Shown: piece after piece, positions 51,867 to 61,141 of the stretch
How the letters are laid out: each line of letters opens with the position of its first letter
Numbering within the stretch: the first letter of the stretch is position 1
DNA from: Streptomyces sp. NRRL F-2664
GTDB taxonomy: Bacteria; Actinomycetota; Actinomycetes; Streptomycetales; Streptomycetaceae
Length of the DNA: 64,000 nucleotides
Assembly: GCF_000719345.1 (NCBI RefSeq)
Contig: NZ_JOFX01000042.1
Location: 1-64,000 of the forward strand
Reading direction: 5' to 3'
The notes under the pieces: model-generated
Told to the model about the DNA's origin: nothing
What the model saw: the letters and a program-made list of their open reading frames with translations, nothing else
Database searches by the model: none
Made by a program: the position numbers and the translations under genes

Positions 51867-52628
51867 CTAACCGCGGCCGATGTACGGCATGGACGTGGCC
51901 ATCACCGTCGCGAACTGCACGTTCGCCTCCAGCGGCAGCTCGGCCATGTGCAGGACCGTGCGGGCCACGTCGGCGGCGTCCATGACCGGTTCGACGGCGA
52001 GCTGTCCGTTGGCCTGGAGGATGCCGGTCTGCATCCGCTCGGTCATCTCGGTCGCCGCGTTGCCGATGTCGATCTGGCCGCAGGCGATCCGGTACGGCCT
52101 CCCGTCCAGCGACAGGGACTTCGTCAGGCCGGTCACGGCGTGCTTGGTCGCGGTGTAGGCGATCGAGTGCGGGCGGGGCACGTGGGCGGAGAGGGAGCCG
52201 TTGTTGATGATGCGGCCGCCCTGCGGGTCCTGCGCCTTCATCAGCCGGAAGGCGGCCTGTGCGCAGAGGAAGGCGCCGGTCAGGTTGACGTCGACGACAG
52301 AGCGCCAGGCCTCGTGGGTGATGTCCTCCAGCGGCACCCCGCCCGGGCCGAAGGTGCCCGCGTTGTTGAAGAGCAGGTCGAGGCGGCCGTACCGGGCGCG
52401 CGTTGACTCGAACAGCCCAGTCACGTCCTCCGGGTCGCTGACGTCGGCCCGGACGCACAGCACGTCGGCGTCCGGCCCGGCCGCCGCGGCGGTCTCCTCC
52501 AGCGGTTCGGCCCGGCGGCCCGCCACGGCCACGGCCCAGCCAGCGGCGGCCAGGGCCAGCGCCACGGAGCGGCCGATTCCGCTGCCTGCGCCGGTCACGA
52601 CGGCGATCTTCTTCGTACGTTCGTCCAT
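51867..52628 (-). CDS. Short-chain dehydrogenase/reductase
   Basis: A 253-residue classical SDR with cofactor motif [12 protein letters not shown], the NNAG motif, catalytic Ser in [11 protein letters not shown] and YTATK for the Tyr/Lys pair. GRR at the end of beta-2 favours NADP(H). Substrate unknown. ATG 52628 ([15 protein letters not shown]) is the natural start. It is divergent from the MFS exporter across 88 bases. Confidence 0.9.
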   Translation of the reverse strand: MDERTKKIAVVTGAGSGIGRSVALALAAAGWAVAVAGRRAEPLEETAAAAGPDADVLCVRADVSDPEDVTGLFESTRARYGRLDLLFNNAGTFGPGGVPLEDITHEAWRSVVDVNLTGAFLCAQAAFRLMKAQDPQGGRIINNGSLSAHVPRPHSIAYTATKHAVTGLTKSLSLDGRPYRIACGQIDIGNAATEMTERMQTGILQANGQLAVEPVMDAADVARTVLHMAELPLEANVQFATVMATSMPYIGRG

Positions 52629-52716
52629 GGGGCCGCAGGGTACGTCACACCGCGCTGCGGACCCGGGACGTTCCGATTGCTGAGAGCATGGGGCGGTCAG
52701 GGGTGCATAAGAGCAG

Positions 52717-54051
52717 ATGAGAAGACTGGAGTCCCGTATGACGGAGAGAGGCCCCGCGACGGCACCCTCGCACGACTCGTCGTCCGCATCGCCCTCCGCC
52801 CCCACCGCCGCGCCCCTGAGGGCAGCACGCCGCACGGGCCTGCTCGTCACCTTCATACTCGGCGGGCTGACCGCCCTCCCCCCGCTGTCCATGGACATGT
52901 ACCTGCCGGCGCTGCCGCAGGTCACCGACGTCCTGAACAGCCCCGCGGCGACGATCCAGCTGACCCTCACCGCCTGCCTCGCCGGCATGGCCCTCGGCCA
53001 GCTCGTCATCGGCCCCATGAGCGACCGGTGGGGCCGCCGCCGGCCGCTGCTCGCCGGCATGGTCGTCTACGTCCTCGCCACCGCGCTCTGCGCGCTCGCC
53101 CCGACCGCCGAGCTGCTGATCTCCTTCCGGCTGCTCCAGGGGCTGGCCGGGTCGGCCGGCGTCGTCATCGCGCGTGCCGTCGTCCGCGACTTGTACGACG
53201 GCGACGAGATGGCCCGCTTCTTCTCCACCCTGATGCTCATCTCCGGGGCCGCTCCGATCGTCGCGCCGCTCATCGGCGGCCAGGTGCTGCGCTTCGCCGA
53301 CTGGCGGGGCGTCTTCGTCGTCCTGACCGCCGTCGGCACGCTCCTCACCCTGCTGGTGTGGCGCGGCCTCGGCGAGACCCTGCCGCCCGAGCGCCGGCAC
53401 ACCGGCGGCGTCGGCTCCGCCCTGCGGACCATGCGCGGGCTCCTCGGCGACCGGGTCTTCACCGGCTACACCCTGACCGGCGGCTTCGCCTTCGCCGCGC
53501 TCTTCTCCTACATCTCCGCCTCGCCCTTCGTGGTGCAGGAGATCTACGGGGCCTCGCCGCAGACCTTCTCCCTGCTCTTCGGCCTGAACTCCGTCGGCCT
53601 GATCCTCGTCGGCCAGATCAACGGCAAGCTGCTGGTGGGCCGGGTCAGCCTGGACAAGGTGCTGGCCGTCGGGCTGGCGGTCGTCACGGCCGCCACGGTG
53701 TCCCTGCTGCTGATGGCGACGGGCGTCTTCGGCGAGGTCGGGCTGGTCCCGATCGCCACCGCGCTGTTCGTCCTGATGTCGGCGATGGGCATCGTGCTGC
53801 CGAACACCAACGCACAGGCGCTGATGCGGACCCCGCACGCGGCCGGATCGGCATCCGCGCTGCTCGGCACCTGCTCGTTCCTGGTCGGCGCGATCGCCTC
53901 GCCGCTGGTGGGCATCGCGGGCGAGGACACGGCCGTGCCGATGGCGCTGGTGCAGCTGGTGTGCGCGGTGCTGTCGGCGAGCTGCTTCCTCGCCCTGTGC
54001 CGGCCGTGGCAGCAGGCCCGCGAGGCCGGGGCGCCTTCGACTGCGGCGTAA
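52717..54051 (+). CDS. Bcr/CflA-family MFS drug exporter
   Basis: A 444-residue 12-helix major facilitator of the DHA1 Bcr/CflA group. The conserved loop after helix 2 is [29 protein letters not shown] in helix 1 and LVARAVVRD-type [13 protein letters not shown] in helix 4 fit the subgroup. It would pump small drugs or amino-acid-like compounds out using the proton gradient. The start may be ATG 52717 or ATG 52738 (MTERGPATA). It is followed nine bases later by the Rsm22-like gene on the same strand. Confidence 0.9.
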   Translation: MRRLESRMTERGPATAPSHDSSSASPSAPTAAPLRAARRTGLLVTFILGGLTALPPLSMDMYLPALPQVTDVLNSPAATIQLTLTACLAGMALGQLVIGPMSDRWGRRRPLLAGMVVYVLATALCALAPTAELLISFRLLQGLAGSAGVVIARAVVRDLYDGDEMARFFSTLMLISGAAPIVAPLIGGQVLRFADWRGVFVVLTAVGTLLTLLVWRGLGETLPPERRHTGGVGSALRTMRGLLGDRVFTGYTLTGGFAFAALFSYISASPFVVQEIYGASPQTFSLLFGLNSVGLILVGQINGKLLVGRVSLDKVLAVGLAVVTAATVSLLLMATGVFGEVGLVPIATALFVLMSAMGIVLPNTNAQALMRTPHAAGSASALLGTCSFLVGAIASPLVGIAGEDTAVPMALVQLVCAVLSASCFLALCRPWQQAREAGAPSTAA

Positions 54052-54060
54052 ACTTCGCAG

Positions 54061-55083
54061 GTGAACGCCTCCGCCCCCACCACCGCCGAGACCCTCCGCA
54101 GCGCGCTCGGCGGGCTGCTCGACGGGCTGCCGCCCAAGCAGGCCTCGGCCGCCGTCGAACGGCTCATCGCCAACTACCGGGGGCGGACCCCCACCGACGC
54201 GCCGGTCCTGCGCGACCGCTCCGACGTCGCGGCGTACGCGGCCTACCGCATGCCGGCCACCTTCGAAGCGGTGCGGGCCGCTCTGGACGGCCTCGCCGAG
54301 GCGGCGCCCGACTGGGCTCCGGGCTCGCACGTGGACGTGGGCGGCGGCACCGGCGCCGCGACCTGGGCGGTCGACGCCACCTGGGACGGCCCGCGGCGGA
54401 CCACCGTACTGGACTGGGCCGAGCCGGCGCTGGCCCTGGGCCGACAGCTGGCGGCGGCCTCCGGTTCGCCGGTGCTGAGCGGCGCCGAGTGGCGGCGGGC
54501 CGTCATCGGCGCGGGCCTGGCGATCCCCGAGGCCGACCTGGTGACGGTGTCGTACGTACTCGGCGAGCTGACCGAGCAGGCCCGCACGGCCGTCGTCGCC
54601 GAGGCGGCGCGCGCCGGCCGGGCGGTGGTGCTGATCGAGCCGGGCACGCCGGAGGGGTACCTGCGCATCCGGGAGGCCCGCGACCAGCTGATCGCGGCCG
54701 GGCTGCGGGTCGCCGCCCCGTGCCCGCACGACGGGACGTGCCCGATCGAGGTCGGCCAGGACTGGTGCCACTTCTCGGCGCGGGTCAGCCGCTCCTCCCT
54801 GCACCGGCAGGTCAAGGGCGGCTCGCTGCCCTACGAGGACGAGAAGTTCAGCTACGTCGCCGCGACGCGCTTCCCGGTGGAGCCGGCCGCCTCGCGGATC
54901 ATCCGCAAGCCGCAGATCCGCAAGGGGCTGGTCCTGCTGGAGCTGTGCGGCCCCGAGGAGGGCGACGGCGCGGGCCTGACCCGGGTCAACGTGACCAAGC
55001 GCCACGGCGGCCTGTACAAGGCCGCGCGGGACGCCGACTGGGGCCGGGCCTGGCCGCCGCCCCCGGCGGACCGGGAGGATTAG
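54061..55083 (+). CDS. Rsm22-like ribosomal small-subunit methyltransferase-family protein
   Basis: A 340-residue member of the Rsm22 family, which in mitochondria acts in small-subunit assembly. The SAM-binding strand and loop VDVGGGTGAATWAV is intact. The late Cys cluster CPHDGTCP and WCHFSARVSRSSLHRQVKG resembles the family's Fe-S or zinc ligands. Methyl acceptor in bacteria is not established. It starts nine bases after the MFS gene and is probably co-transcribed. It is closed by an inverted repeat shared with ddaH. Confidence 0.87.
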   Translation: MNASAPTTAETLRSALGGLLDGLPPKQASAAVERLIANYRGRTPTDAPVLRDRSDVAAYAAYRMPATFEAVRAALDGLAEAAPDWAPGSHVDVGGGTGAATWAVDATWDGPRRTTVLDWAEPALALGRQLAAASGSPVLSGAEWRRAVIGAGLAIPEADLVTVSYVLGELTEQARTAVVAEAARAGRAVVLIEPGTPEGYLRIREARDQLIAAGLRVAAPCPHDGTCPIEVGQDWCHFSARVSRSSLHRQVKGGSLPYEDEKFSYVAATRFPVEPAASRIIRKPQIRKGLVLLELCGPEEGDGAGLTRVNVTKRHGGLYKAARDADWGRAWPPPPADRED

Positions 55084-55122
55084 ACCGCCCCGGCGGGCCG
55101 GCGGGCCCGCCGCCGGCGGTCT
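55082..55122. terminator. Shared terminator between the Rsm22-like and ddaH genes
   Basis: Outer arms agaccgcc and ggcggtct and inner arms cggcgggc and gcccgccg form a long hairpin with a six-base loop. The stop codons of both convergent genes lie within the outer arms. Confidence 0.75.
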
Positions 55123-55930
55123 ACGACCGCAGCTCCTGGGTGCAGCACTTGACGCTGCCGCCGCCCTTGAGCAGTTCGCCGAGGTCCATCGGAACCGGTT
55201 CGAAGCCCCGGTCCCGCAGCGGGCCGAACAGCCCGGCGGCCGCCTGCGGGAGCAGTACGTGCCGGCCGTCGGACACCGCGTTCAGTCCGAGGGCGGCCGC
55301 GTCCCGGCCGTCGGCGATGAGCGCGTCGGGGAAGAGGCGGCGGAGCACGCGCCGGCTCCCGGGCGAGAAGGCGTCCGGGTAGTACATGACCTCGTCGCCG
55401 TCGAGGACGCTGAGCGCGGTGTCCAGGTGGTAGTAGCGGGGGTCCACCAGGTCGAGCCCGATGACGGGGCGGCCGAAGAACTCCTGCGCCTCGGCGTGCG
55501 AGAGCGGGCTGGAGCGGAAGCCGCGCCCGGCGAGGACGAAGCTCGCGGTGACGGCGAAGTCGCCCTCGCCCTCGTTGACGTGGGCGGGCTCGTGGACGTC
55601 CTGGTAGCCGTGCCCGCGGAACCAGTCGAGGTGGATCCGGGCCTCGGGGCCCCGTTCGGGGTGGGCGAACCGGGCTCCGAGGACCCGGCCGTCGATCACC
55701 AGCGCCCCGTTCGCCGCGAACACCATGTCGGGCAGGGCGGGATCCGGTACGAGGGTCTCGACGGTGTGGCCCAGGGACACGTACCGGTCCCTGAGGTCTT
55801 CCCACTGTGCCTGGGCGAGGGGCAGGTCCACCGGTTTCGTGGGATCCATCCACGGGTTGATGGAGTACGTGACCTTGAAGTGTGCGGGTGGGCACATCAG
55901 ATAGCGCCGGGGTGTGGCGTCTCTGCGCAA
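55121..55930 (-). CDS. ddaH: Dimethylargininase-type amidinohydrolase
   Basis: A 269-residue guanidino-group-modifying enzyme of the DDAH/arginine-deiminase fold, expected to hydrolyse N-methylated arginines to citrulline and methylamines. Motifs: FAANGALVIDGRVLGARF, NEGEGDFAV, the catalytic His in YYHLDTALSVLDG and the terminal Cys in GGGSVKCCTQEL. I chose TTG 55930, because GAGGAG lies six bases upstream; an internal ATG gives MCPPAHFKVTYSIN. It is divergent from a TetR gene that may control it. Arginine deiminase-like or amidinotransferase activity is the main alternative. Confidence 0.87.
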   Translation of the reverse strand: MRRDATPRRYLMCPPAHFKVTYSINPWMDPTKPVDLPLAQAQWEDLRDRYVSLGHTVETLVPDPALPDMVFAANGALVIDGRVLGARFAHPERGPEARIHLDWFRGHGYQDVHEPAHVNEGEGDFAVTASFVLAGRGFRSSPLSHAEAQEFFGRPVIGLDLVDPRYYHLDTALSVLDGDEVMYYPDAFSPGSRRVLRRLFPDALIADGRDAAALGLNAVSDGRHVLLPQAAAGLFGPLRDRGFEPVPMDLGELLKGGGSVKCCTQELRS

Positions 55931-56051
55931 AGAAGGCTCCTCACGACTTTCACGACTCGGGACGAGTGCTGGAGAGAATCGTCCCTCCTGGACGGGGGAC
56001 GGCACAGTGGACCGATGGGGTGGTTTACGAAAACGACGGAAGAAGGAGAGA

Positions 56052-56063
56052 CGAGACGTCTCG
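56052..56063. promoter_or_regulatory. Perfect 12-bp palindrome before the TetR gene
   Basis: cgagacgtctcg lies 19 bases before the ATG at 56082, with a further gagacgaga-like arm upstream. A dimeric TetR regulator often binds such a site next to its own gene. The other promoter, for ddaH, is about 120 bases away. Confidence 0.55.
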
Positions 56064-56081
56064 CTTTGATAGGTTCGCGGT

Positions 56082-56729
56082 ATGACCAAGACCCCTGACG
56101 CCACGCGCCGCAGCGACCGCTCCCGGCGCGCCATCCTCGACGCCGCGCTCGCCCTGGTCGGGGAGGTCGGCTACAACAAGCTGACGATCGAGGCCATCGC
56201 CGCCCGCGCGGGCGTCGGCAAGCAGACCATCTACCGCTGGTGGCCCTCCAAGGCCGCCGTCCTCCTGGAAGCCTCCCTCGCCCTCGCCGGGGACGCGGAG
56301 ACCGCCGCCGAGTGGACCGGCTTCCCCGACACCGGCGACCTCGCCGCGGACCTCAAGCACGTCCTGAGGGCGACGGTCGACGAGTTCAACGACGAGAAGT
56401 ACGAGGCCCCCGCACGCGCCCTGACGGCGGCCGGCGCCACCGACCCCGAGCTCGGCGCGCGTTTCACCGAGGAGCTGCTGGAGCCGCAGCTCGCCCTGTA
56501 CGAGGCCCGGTTGCGCACCGCCCGCGAAGCCGGTCAGCTCGCACCCGACGCCGACCTGCGGCTGACGGTGGAGATGCTCCTCGGTCCCCTGACGTACCGC
56601 TGGCTGCTGCGCACCGCCCCCCTGACGCACGCCTACACCGACGCGCTCGTGGACCGCGTACTCGGCGGGGTGGCAAACGTCACCGCACGTCCACCGCACG
56701 ACAACCCGCGTTCACCAGGGAATGTTTGA
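56082..56729 (+). CDS. TetR-family transcriptional regulator
   Basis: A 215-residue TetR/AcrR regulator with a complete N-terminal helix-turn-helix (ILDAALALVGEVGYNKLTIE to AARAGVGKQTIYRWWPSK). The C-terminal ligand domain is alpha-helical, of the TetR_C_11-like sort. It is transcribed away from ddaH, and the palindrome in between is a candidate operator. Its ligand is unknown; a methylarginine or related compound would be a guess from position only. Confidence 0.9.
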   Translation: MTKTPDATRRSDRSRRAILDAALALVGEVGYNKLTIEAIAARAGVGKQTIYRWWPSKAAVLLEASLALAGDAETAAEWTGFPDTGDLAADLKHVLRATVDEFNDEKYEAPARALTAAGATDPELGARFTEELLEPQLALYEARLRTAREAGQLAPDADLRLTVEMLLGPLTYRWLLRTAPLTHAYTDALVDRVLGGVANVTARPPHDNPRSPGNV

Positions 56730-56863
56730 CCCGATTCTGGGGGTATGTAGGGGTTGGCGCTCACCCATCCCCGGCCCCCCGCTCGTCGAGAGCGGTCACC
56801 CGGGGCGCAGGATGGTGGGACCATGTGAAGGTCTGCCGGGGCAACGGTGAGGTGAGGGGATAG

Positions 56864-57613
56864 ATGGGGTCTGAGTCCGGCCGCGTCAAACGCGGCGAGC
56901 AGAGCAGGATCTCCCAGTGGCTGCGCCGGCGGCAGAAGCCCACCGCCGAGGACCCCGCCCGGGAGCGCGAAGCGCTCCTCCTGGCTGCCGCAGCCGCCGG
57001 TCTGCCGCTCGCCCCCGCCGCCCATCCCGCCGGTTACCGATGTTCGTGCGACCGCATCGGATGTCCGACCCCGGCCCGACATCCCGTCTCCTTCGCCTGG
57101 CAGACGCAGTCGACCACCGACCGCGCGCAGATCGAGCGGTGGGCGCGCAACGAGCCCCAGGCCAACTTCATCACCGCGACCGGCATGGTCCACGACGTGC
57201 TCGACGTCCCGTTGGAAGCCGGCGCCGCCGCCCTCGCGCGGCTCCTGGAGGCCGGCGTCAAGGTCGGCCCCGTCGCCGAATCGGGCGGCATCGGCGACCA
57301 GGCCCGGATGCTCTTCTTCACCGCCACCCGCGGCACCCCCGAGGACGAGGACGAATGGTGGCCGTGCGCGCTGGACTGCCACCCCGAGACGATGGCCGAA
57401 CACCCCGGGCTGCGCTGGCACTGCCGCGGCAGCTACGTCCTGGTCCCCCCGGCGGCCCTCCCCGGTGACCGGGCGGTCGCCTGGGTCCGCGGCACGGAAC
57501 ACCCCCTCCCGGACCCGCTCACCCTCCTGGAAGCCCTGACCGACGCCTGCGCCGCGTACGCGGACACCTCCGACCGCACCCCGGCCACGGTGGCCTGGCC
57601 GCTGGGCCGTTGA
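56864..57613 (+). CDS. Prim-pol (bifunctional DNA primase/polymerase N-terminal)-like protein, divergent active site
   Basis: A 249-residue stand-alone prim-pol-like domain. The N-terminal zinc motif CSCDRIGCPTPARHP (residues 60-74) and the WARNEPQANFI block are typical. Where active primase-polymerases have the Asp-x-Asp strand, this protein reads HDVLDVPLEAG with Asp111, Asp114 and Pro116. The family's hydrophobic RGSYVLVPP block follows. It is annotated in many Streptomyces as bifunctional primase/polymerase, but activity is doubtful. ATG 56864 follows GAGGGG. It is a single gene followed by a hairpin. Confidence 0.85.
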   Translation: MGSESGRVKRGEQSRISQWLRRRQKPTAEDPAREREALLLAAAAAGLPLAPAAHPAGYRCSCDRIGCPTPARHPVSFAWQTQSTTDRAQIERWARNEPQANFITATGMVHDVLDVPLEAGAAALARLLEAGVKVGPVAESGGIGDQARMLFFTATRGTPEDEDEWWPCALDCHPETMAEHPGLRWHCRGSYVLVPPAALPGDRAVAWVRGTEHPLPDPLTLLEALTDACAAYADTSDRTPATVAWPLGR

Positions 57614-57618
57614 GGCAC

Positions 57619-57640
57619 GGGGCGCCGGGGGCGGCGCCCC
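57619..57640. terminator. Terminator between the prim-pol and yaaA genes
   Basis: ggggcgcc and ggcgcccc form an 8-bp stem around a GC-rich loop and are followed by TTCCCC. The two genes converge on it. Confidence 0.65.
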
Positions 57641-57685
57641 TTCCCCGGCCCCGGGCCGCCGGTACCGCGCGCCGGTGACGGCCCG

Positions 57686-58489
57686 TCAGTGGTGGATCTG
57701 TGTCACGACCACGTCGAGGGACCACGCCCGGCCCGCCTTCGCGGGGGCTTCGGCCTCGACGACGTGGCCCAGGTCCCGCAGGGCCGTCACCAGCTCCGCC
57801 GGCGATGCGGGCACGGCCCCGGCCAGCAGCAGGTCCCGGACGAGCCGGCCCTTCGTCGCCTTGTTGAAGTGGCTCACCACGGACCGCTTCTCCACGCCGT
57901 CGACCACCTGCGAGTGCAGCACCCGCACGGTCGCGGTCCGGCCCGCGACCTCCCCCTTCGGCTTCCACGCCGTCGCGTACGCCGCCGAACGGAGGTCCAG
58001 CACCAGCCCGTCCCCGGCCGCAGCGGGCAGCACCTCGGCCATGGGAGCGCGCCAGTACGCGCCGAGGGCCCCCAGACCGGGCAGCTTGACGCCCATCGAG
58101 CAGCGGTACGAGGGGATGCGGTCGGTGATCCGCACCGCGCCCCACAGTCCCGAGAAGACCAGGAGTGCGTCCTCGGCGGTCGCCCGCGCCGCCGCGGGCA
58201 GGTCGGCCAGGCCCAGCGCGTCGTAGAGCACGCCGGTGTAGATCTCCCCCGCCGGGCGGGCCGCGGCCGAGCGCAGCCCCGCGTTCTTGGCGACCTCGCC
58301 CCGCAGGCCCTCGCTCAGGCCCAGCACCTCACGGGCCTTCAGCTCGTCGCCCGCGCACAGCTCGACCAGCTCCTCCAGTACCGCCGCCCTGGCCTGCGCC
58401 AGCCCGGGCAGCGACAGCTCCTGCGGCTCCAGCGGTGCGCCGGAGCCTCCGGCGGCCTTTCCCTCGGAGGGCGGCAGCAGCACGAGCAC
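57686..58489 (-). CDS. yaaA: YaaA-family peroxide-stress protein
   Basis: A 267-residue DUF328/YaaA protein. The diagnostic start MLVLLPPSEGKA and later blocks YTGVLYDALG, PSYRCSMGVKLPGLG and the helix-hairpin-helix-like VVSHFNKATKGRLVRDLL match the family. In E. coli YaaA limits iron and DNA damage during peroxide stress. Start GTG 58489 encodes the conserved N-terminus directly. It is divergent from nothing close and converges on the prim-pol gene. Confidence 0.9.
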   Translation of the reverse strand: MLVLLPPSEGKAAGGSGAPLEPQELSLPGLAQARAAVLEELVELCAGDELKAREVLGLSEGLRGEVAKNAGLRSAAARPAGEIYTGVLYDALGLADLPAAARATAEDALLVFSGLWGAVRITDRIPSYRCSMGVKLPGLGALGAYWRAPMAEVLPAAAGDGLVLDLRSAAYATAWKPKGEVAGRTATVRVLHSQVVDGVEKRSVVSHFNKATKGRLVRDLLLAGAVPASPAELVTALRDLGHVVEAEAPAKAGRAWSLDVVVTQIHH

Positions 58490-58662
58490 GGTGGTTCTCC
58501 TTCAGTACGACACGGCGCGGGGGATGCGGCCCCCCGGCCAGCCTAGGGCGTGTCCTAGGGGTCACCGGACCAGGGAGCCCCGCGAGCCCGGCATGCTCCG
58601 AAAGACACGCCCTGGACGCCCGCCGGGATGGGCCGCCCGTCCGGTCGACCGCAGCAGGACGC

Positions 58663-59493
58663 TCACGCCGGCCGGCGCAGGGCGCCGACCAGGGCGTGGG
58701 GATCGTCGGCGTGGAAGCGGACCGTGCGGGCCGTCGCCCTCGCGCCCAGCGGACGGGTGAAGGCGAGCGGACGGTGCAGTTCCAGGGTCACGGTGGTCTG
58801 GCTGCCGACGACGAGGTCGAGCACCCCCTCCTCGGAGACGGTGACCAGCCGCCCCTGGGGGTAGCGCCGGTCCACCCGGACCGAGGCCACCGCGTCCGGC
58901 GGGACGGCGAGGTCGAAGAGGGCCCCGTAGCGGATCCGCAGCGACCCGTCGGCGCCGACCACGTGCGGCCGGGTGACGCAGGCGGCGTGCAGGCCGAGCA
59001 GCAGCACGATCCCGTACACGTCCAGCACGAGCACCACCCGGTGCACCGCCGGCCAGGGGATGAGCAGGGCCAGCGCGAAGGTCTCGACCACCGACACGAA
59101 GACCATCCCGTACATCATGGCCGTCTGCGGTCCGGTGTACGCGGCGGCGAGGTCGCCGGGGCGCACCCCGTGCTTGCGCCGCAGGACCCACCGGCCGAGG
59201 GAGGCGCCGGCCAGCAGCTCGTGCCGCAGCAGCCGCCGTACCTGCACCGGGACCACGGCCGCGACCGCCGTCCGCAGGGCAGCTCCGGGTGCTTCGCCGG
59301 CCGCCCGGGCTGCGGTGTACAGCCCGCGCAGCACCCACGCCTCCAGTACGAGCACCCCGCACACCACGGCCTCCGCGGCGGCCAGGACCGGCGCGGGCAG
59401 CCGCAGCCCGGCCGCCGCGCACACCACGAGCGCCAGCTCCGCCGGCAGCACCGCGGCCCCCGCCAGCCGGGCCGACCGCACCGCGCCCGTCAT
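58663..59493 (-). CDS. Membrane protein of unknown function
   Basis: A 276-residue protein with four probable helices: two near the N-terminus (LAGAAVLPAELALVVCAAAG and VVCGVLVLEAWVLRGLY) and two in the middle (MMYGMVFVSVVETFALALLI and VLVLDVYGIVLLLGLHAACV). A soluble beta-rich C-terminal domain of about 90 residues follows (ASVRVDRRYPQGRLVTVSEE). No named family. Its ATG overlaps the MerR-gene stop as ATGA, so it is translated with that regulator and is probably under its control. Confidence 0.8.
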   Translation of the reverse strand: MTGAVRSARLAGAAVLPAELALVVCAAAGLRLPAPVLAAAEAVVCGVLVLEAWVLRGLYTAARAAGEAPGAALRTAVAAVVPVQVRRLLRHELLAGASLGRWVLRRKHGVRPGDLAAAYTGPQTAMMYGMVFVSVVETFALALLIPWPAVHRVVLVLDVYGIVLLLGLHAACVTRPHVVGADGSLRIRYGALFDLAVPPDAVASVRVDRRYPQGRLVTVSEEGVLDLVVGSQTTVTLELHRPLAFTRPLGARATARTVRFHADDPHALVGALRRPA

Positions 59494-60224
59494 CCCCGCC
59501 CCCTCTCGACGAACGCCTCCATGACCCGGCGCACCACTTCCGCCTGCGCGGGCGCGTACTCGGCGAGCAGCGCCTCCTTGAACCCGGGCACGACCACCCC
59601 GTCCCGGGGGATCACGGCGAACACCTCCTCCGGGACCGCGGCCACCAGCTCGGCCGCCAGGCCCGGGATCCGCGGGTCGTCCACGGGGGCGTCGGCGAGT
59701 TCGTCCAGCCGCTCGTACAGGGCGAGCACCCCCGGGTCGGCGGCGACCGTCCCCAGGGCGGCGTAGACCTCCTGACCGCCCGCGCCCGAGACGTCGAGGA
59801 GCGTCAGGTGTTCGCGGTCCTTCGCCGCGGCCGGGGACGCCGTCCGCGGCGCCTTCGCCAGCAGGTCGGCGAGAGCGGGCGAGAGCGGCTCCCCCTCCCC
59901 CGGCCCGGCGGCCAGCAGCACTGCGAGCCGCCGCCGGCGCTCCTTGATCGCGGCCTCCTGCCGGGCGAGGTCGGCGTCCAGCTCCGCCAGTACGTCGGCC
60001 AGGTCCCGCCCGGCGTCGTCGGCGAGGACGTCACGGACCTCGTCCAGGCTGAGCCCCAGCTCGGTGAGGCGGCGTACACGGGCCAGCAGGACGGCGTCCC
60101 GGACGGTGTAGGCCCGGTATCCGTTGGGGCGCCGCTCCGGTTCCGGAAGCAGCCCGACATGGTGGTAGTGCCGGATCGCGCGGGTGGTGACCCCGACGAC
60201 CGCGGCGATCTCTCCGATCCGCAT
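59490..60224 (-). CDS. MerR-family transcriptional regulator
   Basis: A 244-residue MerR regulator with the winged-helix block MRIGEIAAVVGVTTRAIRHY and HHVGLLPEPERRPNGYR at the start. A coiled dimerisation helix (LAELDADLARQEAAIKERRR) and a helical C-terminal effector domain follow. No Cys pattern for metal binding, so the effector is likely organic. It is coupled to the downstream membrane-protein gene and divergent from rnpB. Confidence 0.9.
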   Translation of the reverse strand: MRIGEIAAVVGVTTRAIRHYHHVGLLPEPERRPNGYRAYTVRDAVLLARVRRLTELGLSLDEVRDVLADDAGRDLADVLAELDADLARQEAAIKERRRRLAVLLAAGPGEGEPLSPALADLLAKAPRTASPAAAKDREHLTLLDVSGAGGQEVYAALGTVAADPGVLALYERLDELADAPVDDPRIPGLAAELVAAVPEEVFAVIPRDGVVVPGFKEALLAEYAPAQAEVVRRVMEAFVERGRG

Positions 60225-60295
60225 GCCCCCAGTAGAAACCCTGCCGTTGCGGCAAGGTCAAGCGGCGACGGCACAGCCGGTACCATGGTCGCCAC

Positions 60296-60705
60296 GGCAG
60301 ACGAGTCGGCCGGGCGGCCGCGTCGGGATCCCCGGATCCCGCCGAGGAACGTCCGGGCTCCACAGGGCAGGGTGGTGGGTAACGCCCACCCGGGGTGACC
60401 CGCGGGACAGTGCCACAGAAAACAGACCGCCGGGGGCTTCGGCCTCCGGTAAGGGTGAAACGGTGGTGTAAGAGACCACCAGCGCCTGGGGTGACCCAGG
60501 CGGCTAGGTAAACCCCACCTGGAGCAAGGTCAAGAGGACCCGTCCCCGGACGGGTCTGCGCGAACGCTTGAGGGCTGCCCGCCCGAGTTCGCGGGTGGAC
60601 CGCACGAGGCCGGCGGCAACGTCGGTCCTAGATGGATGGCCGTCTCCCCGGCGACCGCGAGGTCACCGGGTGACAGAACCCGGCGTACAGGCCGGCTCGT
60701 CTGCC
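60296..60705 (+). ncRNA. rnpB: RNase P RNA (type A)
   Basis: The ends pair: ggcagacgagtcggcc near 60296 with ggccggctcgtctgcc ending at 60705. Universal blocks are in order: gaggaacgtccgggctcc, then acagaaaacagaccgcc, then ggtaaaccccacctggagca, then gacagaacccggcgtacag at the 3' side. The gene is about 410 nt, normal for Streptomyces. Its RNA forms the catalytic part of the enzyme that trims tRNA 5' ends. No protein frame across it is real. Confidence 0.95.
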
Positions 60706-60710
60706 CCTTT

Positions 60711-60730
60711 CCACTCCCGTTCGGGGGTGG
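60711..60730 (+). terminator. rnpB terminator
   Basis: ccactccc and gggggtgg form an 8-bp stem (one G-U pair) around GTTC directly after the rnpB 3' end. Confidence 0.65.
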
Positions 60731-60841
60731 CGGTCCGGTGGTGGTGCTGCGGCGCTCCCCGGACGCTGCGCCTCGACCGCCGGCCAGGTTGCATCTGGTA
60801 CGGGCGGAGGCTTCCCCTTCCCGCCTGTCGCTGCCGCCACG

Positions 60842-61081
60842 GTGACTTCGGCCCTCGATCGCATCATCGACCTGCTCTCCCCCGACACCGGTCGACTGCT
60901 CGCCGCAACCATGGACGGGGAACTCGCAGGTTGGCTCAACGTCCGTCGCGACCCGTTCAGGCTGATCTCACACTGGGGCACCGTCCACCATGTTCAGACC
61001 CGCGGCCGGTGGCCTGGCGCCCTCCGGCTCGCCGCAGGTGACGACCGCGACGAAATCCTCATGATCCTCGCTCCACTCTGA
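60842..61081 (+). CDS. Small hypothetical protein
   Basis: A 79-residue protein starting at GTG 60842. SALDRIIDLLSPDTGRLLAA and LAGWLNVRRDPFRLISHWG look like an amphipathic helical pair. No family is recognised. It lies in the less GC-biased patch between rnpB and the RNase H gene and precedes the Nudix gene by 60 bases. Confidence 0.5.
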   Translation: MTSALDRIIDLLSPDTGRLLAATMDGELAGWLNVRRDPFRLISHWGTVHHVQTRGRWPGALRLAAGDDRDEILMILAPL

Positions 61082-61141
61082 TCCGCGCGCTTACTGATCG
61101 TTTCAGAACGACGTCTCATCCACCGAAGGAGAAGCCCCTCA

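Noticed and set aside
60316..60705. Short open frames across the region after the MerR gene
   Set aside because: The sequence is RNase P RNA by its conserved blocks and paired ends; frames across it are not coding.
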